Source of the DNA: Flavobacteriales bacterium
GTDB lineage: Bacteria > Bacteroidota > Bacteroidia > Flavobacteriales_C > GCA-002722245
Assembly (NCBI GenBank): GCA_947444925.1
Contig: CANFBW010000019.1
Coordinates: forward strand, 1 to 53,251
Direction: 5' to 3'
Length of the DNA stretch: 53,251 bases
The position numbers and the translations under genes are program-made. Below, piece after piece: positions 52,100-53,251 of the stretch; position 1 is the stretch's first letter; every line of letters begins with the position of its first letter. The notes beneath the pieces are model-generated. The model had not been told where the DNA came from. It saw nothing but the letters and a program-made list of their open reading frames with translations, and ran no database searches.

Positions 52100-53251
52100 T
52101 TATTGTGCTTTTTGTTCAATACTCTTTCTTACCGCGCGCACTCTCAAAATTACCAACCCGTAGAAGAGCAATAAAATTAAAGCAACAACAACTGCCTTTA
52201 CCCACAGTTCTTGATACCATTGCGGCAAAATTGTGATTTCAACCGATTGTGACCTTAATATTTCTTGCCCGATCAAATTCGTAGCCTTTACTGAAAAAGT
52301 GTAGTTTCCAGGCGACAAATTGGTGTAAACGGCACGATTCCCTTCTCCCGCCTTTTGCCACTCCGCATCAAAACCGTCAAGTTTATAAACGTACAAATAC
52401 GCTCCTCTATTCGATGGATCGAGGGTTGTAAAATCAATGGCGAAGTTGTTTTGATCGGGCTGTAATTCAATAGACTTGGTCAAATACATTTGCTTTGTGA
52501 GCGACTTGCTTTGCGAATCGTAAGGATCAATAGTTGTGTTGTTCAGACTTAAAGACTTCAATATTATTTTTAAACCCTTCAAATCTGGCTTCACCTCATC
52601 AGGTGAAATGCACGTAAAACCTAAGGCATGACCAAAATACAAATCTCCGTTGTCGTCGGCATATACTGATCCTTCAAAATAAGGAGGCATTTCAACTCCA
52701 TCAATTTCCAGCAAAGCAATCACACTGTCTTTTTGCGAATTGTATTTAACAATATTACTGTTTACTGAAATCCACATATTGCCGTCATCATCTGAAATCA
52801 TTCCCTTAATAGCGCCTTTCAAAAGTGGCTGAGCACTTACTACAAAAGAACGACTCGTATAGTTATACATACATAACCCTTCAATCGTTCCCACCCACAA
52901 ACTACCAAAATTATCTTCGTACACTGTTGCGTTATAACTAGAGGCAATCGCATTCTTTTTTGTAGGATCTACGAAAAAGCCATGTAGTTTTTTCTTATCG
53001 TACAGGTACAATCCTTCACTGGTTGCCATCCACATGAATCCTTTTGAATCTTTATACAACCCAATAATCCACAATGGTGTTTTCAAATTAAATGGAGCTC
53101 GTGGGTCAGTATTAGAAGTGATGAATTCTTTCTTTTTCCAATCGTACAAATTGATTCCGTCGCCGTGCGTCCCAATCCATACATATGCTCCATCAAATAG
53201 TATAGATTTCACATTATCAAAAGTCACTGTGCCTGGAACTGAACTTGAATA
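52100..53251 (-). CDS. Two-component-type propeller sensor protein lacking a kinase domain (5' end off window)
   Basis: The frame is open from the window edge (no in-frame start is needed; the GTG at 53227 is internal) to a stop at 52100. It holds repeated WD-like propeller blades (GLYLYDKKKLHGFF, GSLWVGTIEGLCMYN, GNMWISVNSNI), a Y_Y_Y domain (YVYKLDGFDAEWQ, YTNLSPGNYTFSVKATN), and one membrane helix (WVKAVVVALILLLFYGLVIL), then ends 16 residues later at IEQKAQ. Bacteroidota relatives continue after this point into a LytS-type or HisKA kinase, so this one seems cut. Only the C-terminal 383 residues are visible. Confidence 0.85.
   Translation of the reverse strand, partial: YSSSVPGTVTFDNVKSILFDGAYVWIGTHGDGINLYDWKKKEFITSNTDPRAPFNLKTPLWIIGLYKDSKGFMWMATSEGLYLYDKKKLHGFFVDPTKKNAIASSYNATVYEDNFGSLWVGTIEGLCMYNYTSRSFVVSAQPLLKGAIKGMISDDDGNMWISVNSNIVKYNSQKDSVIALLEIDGVEMPPYFEGSVYADDNGDLYFGHALGFTCISPDEVKPDLKGLKIILKSLSLNNTTIDPYDSQSKSLTKQMYLTKSIELQPDQNNFAIDFTTLDPSNRGAYLYVYKLDGFDAEWQKAGEGNRAVYTNLSPGNYTFSVKATNLIGQEILRSQSVEITILPQWYQELWVKAVVVALILLLFYGLVILRVRAVRKSIEQKAQ

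Noticed and set aside
1-53251. CRISPR arrays, insertion sequences, prophage or defence islands
   Set aside because: I saw no regular spaced repeats, transposase motifs, terminal inverted repeats, phage structural genes or known defence genes.

Overview
The window is chromosomal DNA of a member of the Bacteroidota. Evidence: three secreted enzymes end in type IX secretion (Por) sorting domains (PNPF/PNPA-type motifs), several promoters match the Bacteroidota -7 element TAnnTTTG, and family-typical genes are present (TamB, DUF5723, a C4 zinc-ribbon protein in an lpxK-purine phosphorylase-nif3 cluster, a fused E1 alpha/beta dehydrogenase). Base composition and codon use look uniform. I see no insertion sequence, phage, CRISPR array or plasmid function. 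I cannot fix the genus.

Layout. 1-7.5 kb (minus strand): a partial rhomboid protease downstream of tamB, a decayed gene relic, and a secreted GH30 glycosidase whose leader holds a terminator-like hairpin. 7.7-9.4 kb (plus): a rhodanese-thioredoxin lipoprotein and tsaD. 9.5-13 kb (minus): a giant outer-membrane-type protein with calcium-type repeats and eight SPOR-like repeats. 13.2-16.6 kb (minus): lpxK, purine nucleoside phosphorylase, Nif3-like protein and zinc-ribbon protein, closed by a clear terminator. 16.8-18.1 kb (minus): ychF, then tRNA-Pro. 18.2-23 kb (plus): an apparent six-gene operon of split transketolase with a VWA protein between its halves, an ECF sigma factor, a probable membrane anti-sigma factor and a Spy/CpxP-like periplasmic protein. 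23-25 kb: a small outer-membrane protein and a class III aminotransferase.

25-29.3 kb is the most interesting locus. A membrane-spanning AraC-type regulator lies between two secreted SGNH/CE2-type esterases, and each esterase promoter carries a matching pair of CTTTGC direct repeats 21-22 bp apart. I infer a self-contained sensing and secretion module for an acetylated polysaccharide.

29.3-35.6 kb: a TPR protein, two small envelope proteins, a fused E1 dehydrogenase, murQ, and a methyltransferase pseudogene with several lesions. 35.6-39.6 kb (minus): a lipoprotein, a DUF5723 protein and an AraC regulator with a degenerate metal-binding N-terminus. 39.8-45.4 kb: tRNA-Ser, a U32 peptidase-like tRNA hydroxylation protein, a Coq4-like membrane protein and the helicase HrpB. 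45.5-53.3 kb: a membrane protein, a GyrI-like protein with an alpha/beta hydrolase, a DsbA-family protein, an ABC-F ATPase, an uncharacterised membrane protein overlapping a phosphodiester glycosidase, and a two-component propeller sensor that stops just after its transmembrane helix without a kinase domain.
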